From an uncultured Butyrivibrio sp. (GTDB lineage Bacteria > Bacillota > Clostridia > Lachnospirales > Lachnospiraceae): 13,443 nucleotides of DNA. Where the stretch lies: the NCBI GenBank assembly GCA_910577605.1, contig CAJTON010000013.1:51943-65385 (forward strand), written 5' to 3'. The translations under genes were made by a program, and so were the position numbers. The notes beneath the pieces are model-generated. The model did not search any database, was not told the origin of the DNA, and saw only the letters and a program-made list of their open reading frames with translations. Below are positions 6,644 to 13,443 of this stretch, one piece after another. Each line of letters opens with the position of its first letter. Within the stretch, counting starts at the first letter, position 1.

Positions 6644-7291
6644 ATGTCGGTCAAAGTAGAGATATGGGGAGATTACGCGCTTTTTTCGCGTCCCGAACTA
6701 AAGACGGAACGCGTAACTTATGACGTTATTACGCCGTCGGCGGCGCGCGGGATACTCGAAGCTATCTATTGGCATCCTGGGCTCAGGTGGATAATAGACA
6801 GAATATATGTGCTTTCCCCTATCAGGACCACAAGCATAAGAAGAAACGAGGTACAGTCCAAAATTTCCGCAAGCAATGTGAGAACCGTCATGGCAGGAGG
6901 ACAGGGTGCTTTGTATATCAGCACCTCCAAAGACATAGTCCAGCGCTCGTCGGTTGTTCTGCAAGACGTCCGCTATGTGATCGATGCTCATTTTGAAATG
7001 ACGGACAAGGCGGCGGAGAGCGACAATCCCGGAAAATTTCAGGATATTATTAAACGCAGGCTTCGTAAGGGACAGTGCTTTTCACAGCCATACGCTGGTT
7101 GTCGGGAATTTACGCTGAACTTTAGGGAATGGGAGGGCGAAGAAATACCCGCCATCGACGAAACAAGAGACTTGGGCTATATGCTCTGGGACCTCGATTA
7201 CAGCGACGCGTCGGATATTCAGCCGTTGTTTTTCAGGGCAAGGATGGAAAAAGGCGTGATCGACCTGACAGATTGTGAGGTGATACGGTGA
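6644..7291 (+). CDS. cas5c: Cas5c (Cas5d), crRNA-processing endoribonuclease of type I-C
   Basis: The product is 215 residues from the ATG at 6644. An earlier in-frame ATG at 6635 touches the ribosome binding site (AAAGGAG, 6628-6634) and is rejected; 6644 gives a 9-nt spacing, and MSVKVEIWGDYALF is a typical family start. In type I-C this protein replaces Cas6: it cuts the array transcript at the 3' base of the repeat stem and stays on the 5' handle in Cascade. Family hallmarks are SAARGILEAIYWHPGLRWII (32-51) and VRYVIDAHFEMT (residues 109-120). Y42 and H116 lie where the catalytic Tyr and His of characterised Cas5d proteins are expected; I place them by motif, not by alignment. Its stop overlaps the GTG of cas8c by four bases, so the two are translationally coupled. 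Confidence 0.96.
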   Translation: MSVKVEIWGDYALFSRPELKTERVTYDVITPSAARGILEAIYWHPGLRWIIDRIYVLSPIRTTSIRRNEVQSKISASNVRTVMAGGQGALYISTSKDIVQRSSVVLQDVRYVIDAHFEMTDKAAESDNPGKFQDIIKRRLRKGQCFSQPYAGCREFTLNFREWEGEEIPAIDETRDLGYMLWDLDYSDASDIQPLFFRARMEKGVIDLTDCEVIR

Positions 7292-9030
7292 TATTACAGG
7301 CATTGGTGGATCACTATGAAGATCTGCTGAAAAAAGGAGCAATATCAAAACCCGGATGGGGAAAGACAAACGTTTCATTCGGATTGAACCTTAATGCCGA
7401 CGGCGAAGTTATAGGACTTTTAAGTCTTAAAACCCCGCGTCAGTCGGGGAAAAAGACGGTCAATGCGCCGCGGTCGTTAGAGGTGCCGCAGCCCGTAAAA
7501 CGTTCGGTCGATGTTAAGTCTAACTTTTTATGCGATAATTCCACATACATTTTCGGCGCGGACGAGAAGGGCAAGGAGGACAGAACCCTGCAATGCTTTA
7601 ACGCATGTAAGGAGCTTCATACGAAATTGCTGAAAGACGCGGGCACGGAGGCGGCGCTTGCAATAGTCCGGTATTTTGAGAAGTGGAAGCCCGAAAACGC
7701 GTGTGAGAACCCCAAGCTTACGGAGGATTGGAAAGAGTTGATGGCCGGCGCGAATATTCTCTTTTATTACGAGGGCAAATCGGTTATGGAGGATTTGCGG
7801 ATAAGAGAATGCTGGCAGAATCATTACAGCTCGTCCGGCGAAGGAAACGTTGGAGTGTGTATGGTGACAGGCAAAAAAGCGCCGATAGCGGTCCTTCATC
7901 CCACGATAAAGGGAGTGCGCGGAGCGCAGGCAATGGGTACCTCGCTCGTGTCGTTTAACGCCCCGTCGTTCTGCTCATACGGTAAGGAGCAGGGAAGCAA
8001 CGCGCCGGTAAGCAAGTACGCGGCTTTTGCATACGGCACGGCATTGAACGAGCTTTTGAACGACAGAGAGCATACAAAGGCTATTGGCGATATGACGGTA
8101 GTGTGCTGGGCGGAAGGCGGAGATACCGCATATCAGGACGCGGGAATCGCGGCGATGTTCGGTACGGACGAGAACGAGGGACTGACCGATCAGGATCTGA
8201 GCAGAATTCTGGCGAAAATGCAGGAAGGCGAGTCTGTTCAGATAAAAGACGAATGGCTGGATCCGGACAAGCGTTTTTATGTATTGGGGGTTGCGCCAAA
8301 CGCGGCAAGATTGTCGGTACGTTTTTTTATGGAGAATTCCTTCGGCGATATGATGCGGCATATCAACGAGCATCATAAGAGATTGGAAATCGTGCGTCCA
8401 AAAAACGATAAATTTCCGATATTGCCGTTATGGAAGCTTCTTTCGGAAACCGTAAACAATAAGTCAAACGACAAATCGCCATCTCCGCAGATGGCGGCGG
8501 ATACGCTGAAGGCTGTTTTGACCGGAGGAACATATCCGGCGTCGCTTCTAAACGGAGTGATGCTAAGGATCAGGGCGGAGCGCGAGGTCACAAGAGGACG
8601 GGCGGCGATCATAAAAGCCTATTATTTGCGAAACGAACACAAAGACTGTCCAAAGGAGGTATTGGAGAAAATGGAACTTAACGAAGAGTGCAGGGATGTT
8701 CAGTATACGCTCGGAAGATTATTCTCGGTATTGGAGCATATTCAGCAGGAGGCAAATCCCGGAATCAACGCGACGATAAAGGACAAGTATTTCAGCGCGG
8801 CGTCGGCGACACCGGCGAGGATTTTTCCTAAGCTTATCGATCTTGCGCAGAAGCATTTACGCAAATTGAAAGAGCCGCTTAAGGTTTATTTTAACAAACA
8901 GATAGGAGAACTGACGGAAATTGTCGGAACAGAATTTCCGACGCGCTTGAATCTTCCGCAGCAGGGATCTTTTCAGTTAGGATATTACTATCAGACGCAG
9001 AAGCGTTATCAGAAAAAGGAGGAAAAATAA
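7288..9030 (+). CDS. cas8c: Cas8c (Csd1), large subunit of type I-C Cascade
   Basis: The product is 580 residues, the usual size for Csd1. It recognises the PAM on target DNA and helps recruit Cas3. Family segments include ALVDHYEDL near the start, VCMVTGKKAPIAVLHPTIKG (190-209), and the following GAQAMGTSLVSFNAPSFCSYGKEQGSNAPVS stretch, described here only in part: SFNAPSF and NAPVS are the clearest marks. The start is GTG at 7288, inside a GTGA overlap with the cas5c stop; GAGGTGA at 7277-7283 is a close ribosome binding site. The C-terminal 119 codons form a helical region that is probably also translated alone as Cas11c from an internal ATG at 8671. Near the 3' end the coding sequence includes AAGGAGG, which serves cas7c. 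Confidence 0.96.
   Translation: MILQALVDHYEDLLKKGAISKPGWGKTNVSFGLNLNADGEVIGLLSLKTPRQSGKKTVNAPRSLEVPQPVKRSVDVKSNFLCDNSTYIFGADEKGKEDRTLQCFNACKELHTKLLKDAGTEAALAIVRYFEKWKPENACENPKLTEDWKELMAGANILFYYEGKSVMEDLRIRECWQNHYSSSGEGNVGVCMVTGKKAPIAVLHPTIKGVRGAQAMGTSLVSFNAPSFCSYGKEQGSNAPVSKYAAFAYGTALNELLNDREHTKAIGDMTVVCWAEGGDTAYQDAGIAAMFGTDENEGLTDQDLSRILAKMQEGESVQIKDEWLDPDKRFYVLGVAPNAARLSVRFFMENSFGDMMRHINEHHKRLEIVRPKNDKFPILPLWKLLSETVNNKSNDKSPSPQMAADTLKAVLTGGTYPASLLNGVMLRIRAEREVTRGRAAIIKAYYLRNEHKDCPKEVLEKMELNEECRDVQYTLGRLFSVLEHIQQEANPGINATIKDKYFSAASATPARIFPKLIDLAQKHLRKLKEPLKVYFNKQIGELTEIVGTEFPTRLNLPQQGSFQLGYYYQTQKRYQKKEEK
8671..9030 (+). CDS. cas11c: Cas11c small subunit, internal in-frame translation product of cas8c
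   Basis: Inside cas8c, AAAGGAGGT (8652-8660) is an almost perfect anti-16S match, followed after 10 nt by ATG at 8671, in the cas8c frame (codon 462). Translation from here gives 119 residues beginning MELNEECRDVQYTLGRLFSV and ending in the shared C-terminus QKRYQKKEEK. Type I-C systems are known to make Cas11c this way from the 3' end of cas8c, and the length (about 13-14 kDa) fits. The helix-rich, Lys-rich product would line the belly of Cascade in two copies, contacting the displaced DNA strand. Gene callers miss it because it lies wholly inside another frame-matched ORF. The ribosome binding site is seen directly; the function follows from the family. Confidence 0.82.
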   Translation: MELNEECRDVQYTLGRLFSVLEHIQQEANPGINATIKDKYFSAASATPARIFPKLIDLAQKHLRKLKEPLKVYFNKQIGELTEIVGTEFPTRLNLPQQGSFQLGYYYQTQKRYQKKEEK

Positions 9031-9031
9031 T

Positions 9032-9919
9032 ATGAGCGAAGTAATTAAGAACAGATATGATTTTGTGGTTTTATTTGACGTCGAGAACGGAAATCCAAAC
9101 GGCGATCCCGACGCTGGAAACTCGCCGAGAGTGGACGTGGAGAGCGGATACGGCATAGTTACGGACGTATGCCTCAAAAGAAAGATACGCAATTATGTGG
9201 AGACGGTAAAAGAAGACGAAAAGGGTTACCGTATTTATATTAAGGACAATATTCCGCTAAACCGGAGCGACGCGGAGGCTTTGGAATATCTGAACGTGGG
9301 AGACAAGGACATAAAGTCTTTAAAGAAAAACAATCCTGAACTGGACATAAAGATAAGAGATTTTATGTGCGAAAATTTCTTTGATATAAGGACCTTCGGC
9401 GCGGTTATGACGACCTTTGTAAAGGCGAGTCTTAACTGCGGACAGGTCAGGGGTCCCGTTCAGCTTGGCTTTGCCAAATCGGTAGATCCGATAATGCCTC
9501 AGGAAATAACGATCACGAGGGTCGCCATTACTACCGAGGACGATGCGGCGAAAAAAGGAACAGAAATGGGCAGAAAATACATCGTTCCTTACGGGCTTTA
9601 CCGCGTGGAGGGCTTTGTTTCGGCGAATCTTGCGAGAAAAGTGACCGGATTTTCGGAGGACGACCTTGAGCTTTTGTGGCAGGCGATTCTTAATATGTTC
9701 GAGCATGACCGTTCCGCAGCGCGCGGGAAAATGGCGGTCAGAAAGCTTATAATTTTCAAGCACGACAGCGAATTGGGATGTGCTCCGGCGCATAAGCTTT
9801 TTGATGGCGTAAAGGTTTCAAAAAAGGACGGAGTCGATCTTCCCAGAGCGTTTTCGGATTATGAAGTAAAGCTGCCCGACGATCTGCCGGAGGGCGTTTC
9901 GTGCATTTGCAGAGAGTAG
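9032..9919 (+). CDS. cas7c: Cas7c (Csd2), backbone subunit of type I-C Cascade
   Basis: The product is 295 residues, normal for Csd2. Multiple copies polymerise along the crRNA guide. Hallmarks are NPNGDPDAGNSPRVD (21-35), FGAVMTTFVKASLNCGQVRGPVQ ending at about 144, of which NCGQVRGPVQ (135-144) is diagnostic, and MFEHDRSAARGKM with D226-R227. AAGGAGG at 9016-9022, 9 nt before the ATG, is the strongest type of site and fits the high copy number needed. It starts one base after the cas8c stop, and cas4 follows after 10 nt. Confidence 0.97.
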   Translation: MSEVIKNRYDFVVLFDVENGNPNGDPDAGNSPRVDVESGYGIVTDVCLKRKIRNYVETVKEDEKGYRIYIKDNIPLNRSDAEALEYLNVGDKDIKSLKKNNPELDIKIRDFMCENFFDIRTFGAVMTTFVKASLNCGQVRGPVQLGFAKSVDPIMPQEITITRVAITTEDDAAKKGTEMGRKYIVPYGLYRVEGFVSANLARKVTGFSEDDLELLWQAILNMFEHDRSAARGKMAVRKLIIFKHDSELGCAPAHKLFDGVKVSKKDGVDLPRAFSDYEVKLPDDLPEGVSCICRE

Positions 9920-9929
9920 GAAAAAGCGT

Positions 9930-10583
9930 ATGGAATATCAGGAAGAGGATTATCTGATGCTCTCCGGAATCCAGCATTTTGCGTTTTGCCGGAGGCAGTG
10001 GGCGTTGATACATATTGAACAGCAATGGCAGGAAAATATCCGGACATTTGAAGGGAAAATTATGCATGACAATGCCCACGATCCTGATTTCCGCGAGAAG
10101 CGTAAGGACGTATTGACTGTCAGGGCCATGAAGGTATTTTCACGGAGCATGGGAATAAGCGGCGAATGCGACGTTGTGGAATTCCACAGGTCGGAGGACG
10201 GAATCACGCTGCAAGGCTGTGAAGGACTGTTTTATGTGATCCCTGTCGAGTATAAACGCGGAGCGCCGAAACAGCACGACGCCGACGAGCTGCAATTAAC
10301 GGCTCAGGCAATGTGTCTGGAGGAAATGCTTGTCACGCAGATCAAAAAGGGCTTTCTTTATTACGGGGAGACGCGTCATAGGACGGAGGTAATATTTACG
10401 CCGGAGCTTCGTGAAAAAGTAAGGAAGTCTTTTGAAGAGATGCATTCTTATTACAAGCGTTCTTATACGCCCAAGGTAAAAATGAATCCGTCCTGCAAAC
10501 AGTGTTCTTTGTATGATCTGTGTATGCCGCAGCTTTGCAAGGAAATATCCGCTGCCAAGTACATAGATGATATGATAAAATAA
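9930..10583 (+). CDS. cas4: Cas4 exonuclease for PAM-dependent spacer acquisition
   Basis: The product is 217 residues with a RecB-type nuclease and an Fe-S cluster. With Cas1-Cas2 it trims prespacers and checks the PAM, which fixes spacer length and orientation. The four cluster cysteines are visible: C20 (FAFCRRQW) and C189, C192, C198 (CKQCSLYDLC), with an extra C203. Nuclease residues are H46, D81 (GECDVVEF), E107 and K109 (PVEYKRG). All are intact. MEYQEEDYLMLSGIQHFAFC is the normal type I-C Cas4 N-terminus, so the ATG at 9930 is preferred over M10. The upstream site is weak (AGGA at the cas7c stop), so translation may depend on readthrough from cas7c. Confidence 0.96.
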   Translation: MEYQEEDYLMLSGIQHFAFCRRQWALIHIEQQWQENIRTFEGKIMHDNAHDPDFREKRKDVLTVRAMKVFSRSMGISGECDVVEFHRSEDGITLQGCEGLFYVIPVEYKRGAPKQHDADELQLTAQAMCLEEMLVTQIKKGFLYYGETRHRTEVIFTPELREKVRKSFEEMHSYYKRSYTPKVKMNPSCKQCSLYDLCMPQLCKEISAAKYIDDMIK

Positions 10584-10629
10584 CTATGTTCAGCGCATAA
10601 CGCTTCTTAGGAAAAAAGGAGGATACGCC

Positions 10630-11658
10630 TTGAAAAAACTAATGAATACCTTATATGTAACGTCGGAGGACGTTTATTTGGGAATCGAGGGCGAAAGCGT
10701 CACCATAAAAAGAAACGACGAAATACTGATGAGAGTGCCGATCCATAATATCGAGGCAATAGTGGCGTTTAATTATGTGGGTGCGAGTCCGGCTCTTATG
10801 AGAAAATGCTGCGAGAACGGAGTGTCGATCAGTCTTTTTCAGGGTGATAGATTTTGCGCCCGCATTGTAGGGAGGGAGAACGGAAACGTGATACTTCGCA
10901 AGATGCAGTACCGCATTTCCGAAAACGAAAAGGAGTGTCTTGACATCGCCCGCAATATGATTTTGGGCAAGGTACATAATCAAAGGTATGTTGTTGAAAG
11001 AGCGATAAGAGACTACTCGCTGCGTCTGGACTGCGACAAATTAAACAATGCCTCGGCGCTTCTGAAACAGTCTTTGTCCTATATCAAAAACAGTACCGAC
11101 CTTGATGAATTAAGAGGGTATGAGGGCGAAGCCGCAACGGTGTATTTTCATGTTTTTGACGAGCTTATCCTTCAAAATAAAAAAGACTTTGTTTTTAACG
11201 GAAGAAATAAGCGACCGCCTTTGGATAATGTCAACGCGCTGCTTTCTTTTGCATATGCTCTTTTAACGGCGGAGTGCGCGGGGGCGGCATACTCGGCGGG
11301 ATTGGACCCGTATGTCGGTTTTTTACATCGGGACAGACCTGGCAGGCAGTCTCTGGCGCTTGATATTATGGAGGAGCTTCGCGCGCCGGTCGCGGACAGA
11401 TTTGTTTTATCGCTGATAAACAAAAAGGAAATCGACGCGAAGGGCTTTGAGAAGCTTGAAAGCGGCGCTGTGGTCATGTCAGATTCTCTCAGGAAATCCG
11501 TAGTCCAGAAATGGCAGGACGCAAAAAACGAGCAGATCACGCATCCGTTTTTAAAGGAAAAAATCGCTGTCGGTCTTTTGCCTTATGCACAGGCAATGCT
11601 GTTAGCCAGATACCTCAGAGGCGACATCGACGCATATCCTCCGTTTTTTAAGAGATAA
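10630..11658 (+). CDS. cas1: Cas1 integrase, type I-C, with TTG start
   Basis: The product is 342 residues. It inserts prespacers at the leader-repeat junction as a Cas1-Cas2 complex. Active-site candidates are E165 (GYEGEAA), H233 (GFLHRDRPGRQS), and D245/E248 (LALDIMEELR), the expected metal-binding arrangement. The start is TTG: AAGGAGG (10616-10622) lies 7 nt before TTG at 10630 but 19 nt before the first ATG at 10642. MKKLMNTLYVTSEDVYL also matches the family N-terminus. Use of TTG may lower its dose. A 46-nt gap separates it from cas4. Confidence 0.97.
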   Translation: MKKLMNTLYVTSEDVYLGIEGESVTIKRNDEILMRVPIHNIEAIVAFNYVGASPALMRKCCENGVSISLFQGDRFCARIVGRENGNVILRKMQYRISENEKECLDIARNMILGKVHNQRYVVERAIRDYSLRLDCDKLNNASALLKQSLSYIKNSTDLDELRGYEGEAATVYFHVFDELILQNKKDFVFNGRNKRPPLDNVNALLSFAYALLTAECAGAAYSAGLDPYVGFLHRDRPGRQSLALDIMEELRAPVADRFVLSLINKKEIDAKGFEKLESGAVVMSDSLRKSVVQKWQDAKNEQITHPFLKEKIAVGLLPYAQAMLLARYLRGDIDAYPPFFKR

Positions 11659-11670
11659 GGAGGTTAGAAT

Positions 11671-11961
11671 ATGCTGGTACTGATTACATATGATGTAAAT
11701 ACAACCTCTCCTAACGGCTCAAAACGTCTTTCACATGTTGCTAAAATCTGTACAAATTACGGGCAGCGGGTCCAGAACTCCGTATTCGAGTGTATTTTGG
11801 ACGGCACGCAGTTTGTAATGCTCAAGAATCAGTTAAAAGGAGCTATAGACATTGAAAAAGACAGCATACGCTATTATATTTTGGGAGAAAAATATAAAAA
11901 CAGAGTGGAACACATTGGCGTGCAAAAATCATTTGATTTATCGGCGCCGCTTATAATTTGA
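11671..11961 (+). CDS. cas2: Cas2, structural partner of Cas1 in adaptation
   Basis: The product is 96 residues with a ferredoxin-like fold expected. The N-terminus MLVLITYDVNTTSPNGSKRL is typical of the I-C group; D8 in YDV is the conserved acid. The dimer bridges two Cas1 dimers in the integration complex. The arm NYGQRVQNSVFEC follows the usual pattern. AAGGAGG at 11657-11663 overlaps the cas1 stop and sits 7 nt before the ATG. It is the last gene of the operon; a terminator follows and then the array leader. Confidence 0.97.
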   Translation: MLVLITYDVNTTSPNGSKRLSHVAKICTNYGQRVQNSVFECILDGTQFVMLKNQLKGAIDIEKDSIRYYILGEKYKNRVEHIGVQKSFDLSAPLII

Positions 11962-11967
11962 TTTTTC

Positions 11968-12015
11968 GCGAATATGAAGTGAACATGGATTCACTGAAGG
12001 ATTCGCAAGTTTTTT
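11968..12015 (+). terminator. Terminator after cas2
   Basis: GCGAAT (11968-11973) pairs with ATTCGC (12001-12006) and, within it, AGTGAA (11978-11983) pairs with TTCACT (11990-11995). A small internal loop (4 and 5 nt) separates the two stems. Six T follow at 12010-12015. It would end the cas transcript and isolate the array, which then needs its own promoter. Confidence 0.65.
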
Positions 12016-12137
12016 ATGTTGACAATTTGCACAAAAATCAGCTTTTTGTTATTTTTGCCTCTCCGTTAGTGTGTCGTATATGAGGAGAATGTATAAAAAT
12101 AAATGGAATTGAGGCATGATCTATGTGCATAATTGCT
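12016..12137 (+). promoter_or_regulatory. CRISPR leader with array promoter candidate
   Basis: This is about 120 bp of AT-rich, non-coding DNA between the terminator and the first repeat, on the cas2 side, so the array is read on the + strand and new spacers should enter here. TATAAA at 12092-12097, preceded by TG, would start transcription about 34 nt before repeat 1; its -35 is poor. A perfect TTGACA at 12019-12024 lacks a good -10 box. ACAAAAA (12031-12037) and TTTTTGT (12043-12049) form an inverted repeat with a 6-nt gap. Confidence 0.6.
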
Positions 12138-13443
12138 GTCGCTCCCCGTGTGGGAGCGAGGATTGAAATTGCTATCTCTTCATTCCAACTTGTGTAGTAT
12201 CCATGTCGCTCCCCGTGTGGGAGCGAGGATTGAAATTACATATGCGTCTCCTATTTCTTTTGTTTTTTTCGTCGCTCCCCGTGTGGGAGCGAGGATTGAA
12301 ATAGAACAGATAAAACATCTGCATATTGCAGGACGAACGTCGCTCCCCGTGTGGGAGCGAGGATTGAAATTAATTCCCCAATCCTATCCGAAATCATAGG
12401 TTTTGTCGCTCCCCGTGTGGGAGCGAGGATTGAAATAGATTGATGTCACAACGAATACAAATCAAACTGATGGTCGCTCCCCGTGTGGGAGCGAGGATTG
12501 AAATATGCAACAAGTCTATGACAAGCTGTGTGAGTTGAACGTCGCTCCCCGTGTGGGAGCGAGGATTGAAATGTACAAGGCGACAGGTTTCTGGCACGGA
12601 TGCAGACGTCGCTCCCCGTGTGGGAGCGAGGATTGAAATATTTATTGCCGCCTGCGACAGCGGTATTGTTGTAAGTCGCTCCCCGTGTGGGAGCGAGGAT
12701 TGAAATAAGAATGTGCAGATAATCCTGCGTCAGCTTATCAGTCGCTCCCCGTGTGGGAGCGAGGATTGAAATTGTTTGCGCTACCGTTGTCTCTGTTTCT
12801 TTAATGGTCGCTCCCCGTGTGGGAGCGAGGATTGAAATCCATCTCCAAATGGGTATGGGATAGCAGAAAAGAGTCGCTCCCCGTGTGGGAGCGAGGATTG
12901 AAATATCAGCGGAAGTTGCGTGAGATTGTATAAATTCAGTCGCTCCCCGTGTGGGAGCGAGGATTGAAATATTTAAGGCGTTAAAATCCATTTGTGGAAT
13001 ATTTGTGTCGCTCCCCGTGTGGGAGCGAGGATTGAAATTTTATGAGGATAGCACGGGCAGGAAATTACACAAGTCGCTCCCCGTGTGGGAGCGAGGATTG
13101 AAATAAATTGGTGATGCTATTGGAACTTGGATTGATGAGCGTCGCTCCCCGTGTGGGAGCGAGGATTGAAATCTTGCAGGCTCAAACGGCGTGGCAGGGC
13201 TGTATGACGTCGCTCCCCGTGTGGGAGCGAGGATTGAAATTGGTAATACATCTTTGATTTCTCAAGGTCTAAGAGAGTCGCTCCCCGTGTGGGAGCGAGG
13301 ATTGAAATGGAACGAGTATCAAGGAATGGAACAGTCTTTATGACGTCGCTCCCCGTGTGGGAGCGAGGATTGAAATCATGCGACCTCCTCAAATCTACAT
13401 ACCGGAAGCTCCGTCGCTCCCCGTGTGGGAGCGAGGATTGAAA
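12138..13443 (+). CRISPR. Type I-C CRISPR array, 20 repeats and 19 spacers, continuing past the window
   Basis: The 32-bp repeat starts GTCGCTCCCC, forms a 7-bp stem (CGCTCCC with GGGAGCG, loop CGTGT), and ends AGGATTGAAAT, the 11-nt handle left by Cas5c. Repeats begin at 12138, 12205, 12271, 12339, 12405, 12473, 12541, 12608, 12675, 12741, 12807, 12873, 12939, 13007, 13073, 13141, 13209, 13277, 13345 and 13413. All copies are identical by eye; the last lacks only its final T at the window edge. Spacers are 34-36 bp and all different. The trailer end is not seen, so total length is unknown. Uniform repeats, no degenerate copy in view, and intact adaptation genes suggest an active array. I noticed no spacer matching this window. 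Confidence 0.99.

Noticed and set aside
7378..7390. GGATTGAA in cas8c as another degenerate repeat
   Set aside because: It is an 8-nt match within coding sequence with no adjacent stem-loop.
12081..12113. Tiny ORF in the leader (ATG AGG AGA ATG ...), considered as a CreT-like toxin with tandem rare Arg codons
   Set aside because: It has only about ten codons, no properly spaced ribosome binding site, and lies in the leader just before the array.
12133..13392. Open reading frames across the CRISPR array on both strands
   Set aside because: They are translations of repeats (recurring ILAPTRGAT and NPRSHTGSD patterns) and do not encode proteins.

Overview
The window holds a complete type I-C CRISPR-Cas locus next to ordinary housekeeping and accessory genes. 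All recognisable genes are on the + strand. Three features suggest a Clostridia-type Bacillota, probably an anaerobic gut relative: strong AGGAGG-type ribosome binding sites, frequent AGA/AGG and ATA codons with intermediate G+C, and a paired ABC exporter beside an intracellular pullulanase. The species cannot be named from this sequence.

Layout. (1) 1-2060: the 3' end of one ABC exporter half-transporter and a complete partner, overlapping at TGATG, so probably a heterodimer. (2) 2092-4062: a type I pullulanase, closed by a terminator that overlaps its stop codon. (3) 4081-4219: an AT-rich control region with an 18-bp perfect palindrome just upstream of a TATAAT box. (4) 4220-6391: cas3. (5) 6392-6643: an unusual intergenic region before cas5c. 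It contains a GC-rich hairpin, a degenerate CRISPR repeat on the - strand, a possible 27-codon ORF and a good internal promoter. (6) 6644-11961: cas5c, cas8c (with an internal in-frame cas11c start), cas7c, cas4, cas1 and cas2, tightly packed. (7) 11968-12137: a terminator and the array leader. (8) 12138-13443: a CRISPR array with 20 identical 32-bp repeats and 19 different 34-36-bp spacers, still running at the window edge.

How the genes work together. Cas1, Cas2 and Cas4 acquire spacers. Cas5c cuts the array transcript at the repeat stem and leaves an 11-nt handle. Cas5c, Cas7c, Cas8c and Cas11c form Cascade/I-C on the crRNA. Cas3 is recruited to unwind and degrade the target.

The most interesting signal lies between cas3 and cas5c. 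At 6449-6481 on the - strand, a stem-loop abuts an 11-nt tail, TGGATTGAAAC, in exactly the arrangement of the array repeat. A solitary crRNA-like RNA, comparable in concept to the CreR/CreA RNAs that guide Cascade in autoregulation or addiction, is a reasonable hypothesis. No convincing target for its guide was found in this window. The 119-residue Cas11c, with its own near-perfect Shine-Dalgarno inside cas8c, is the clearest 'hidden gene'.
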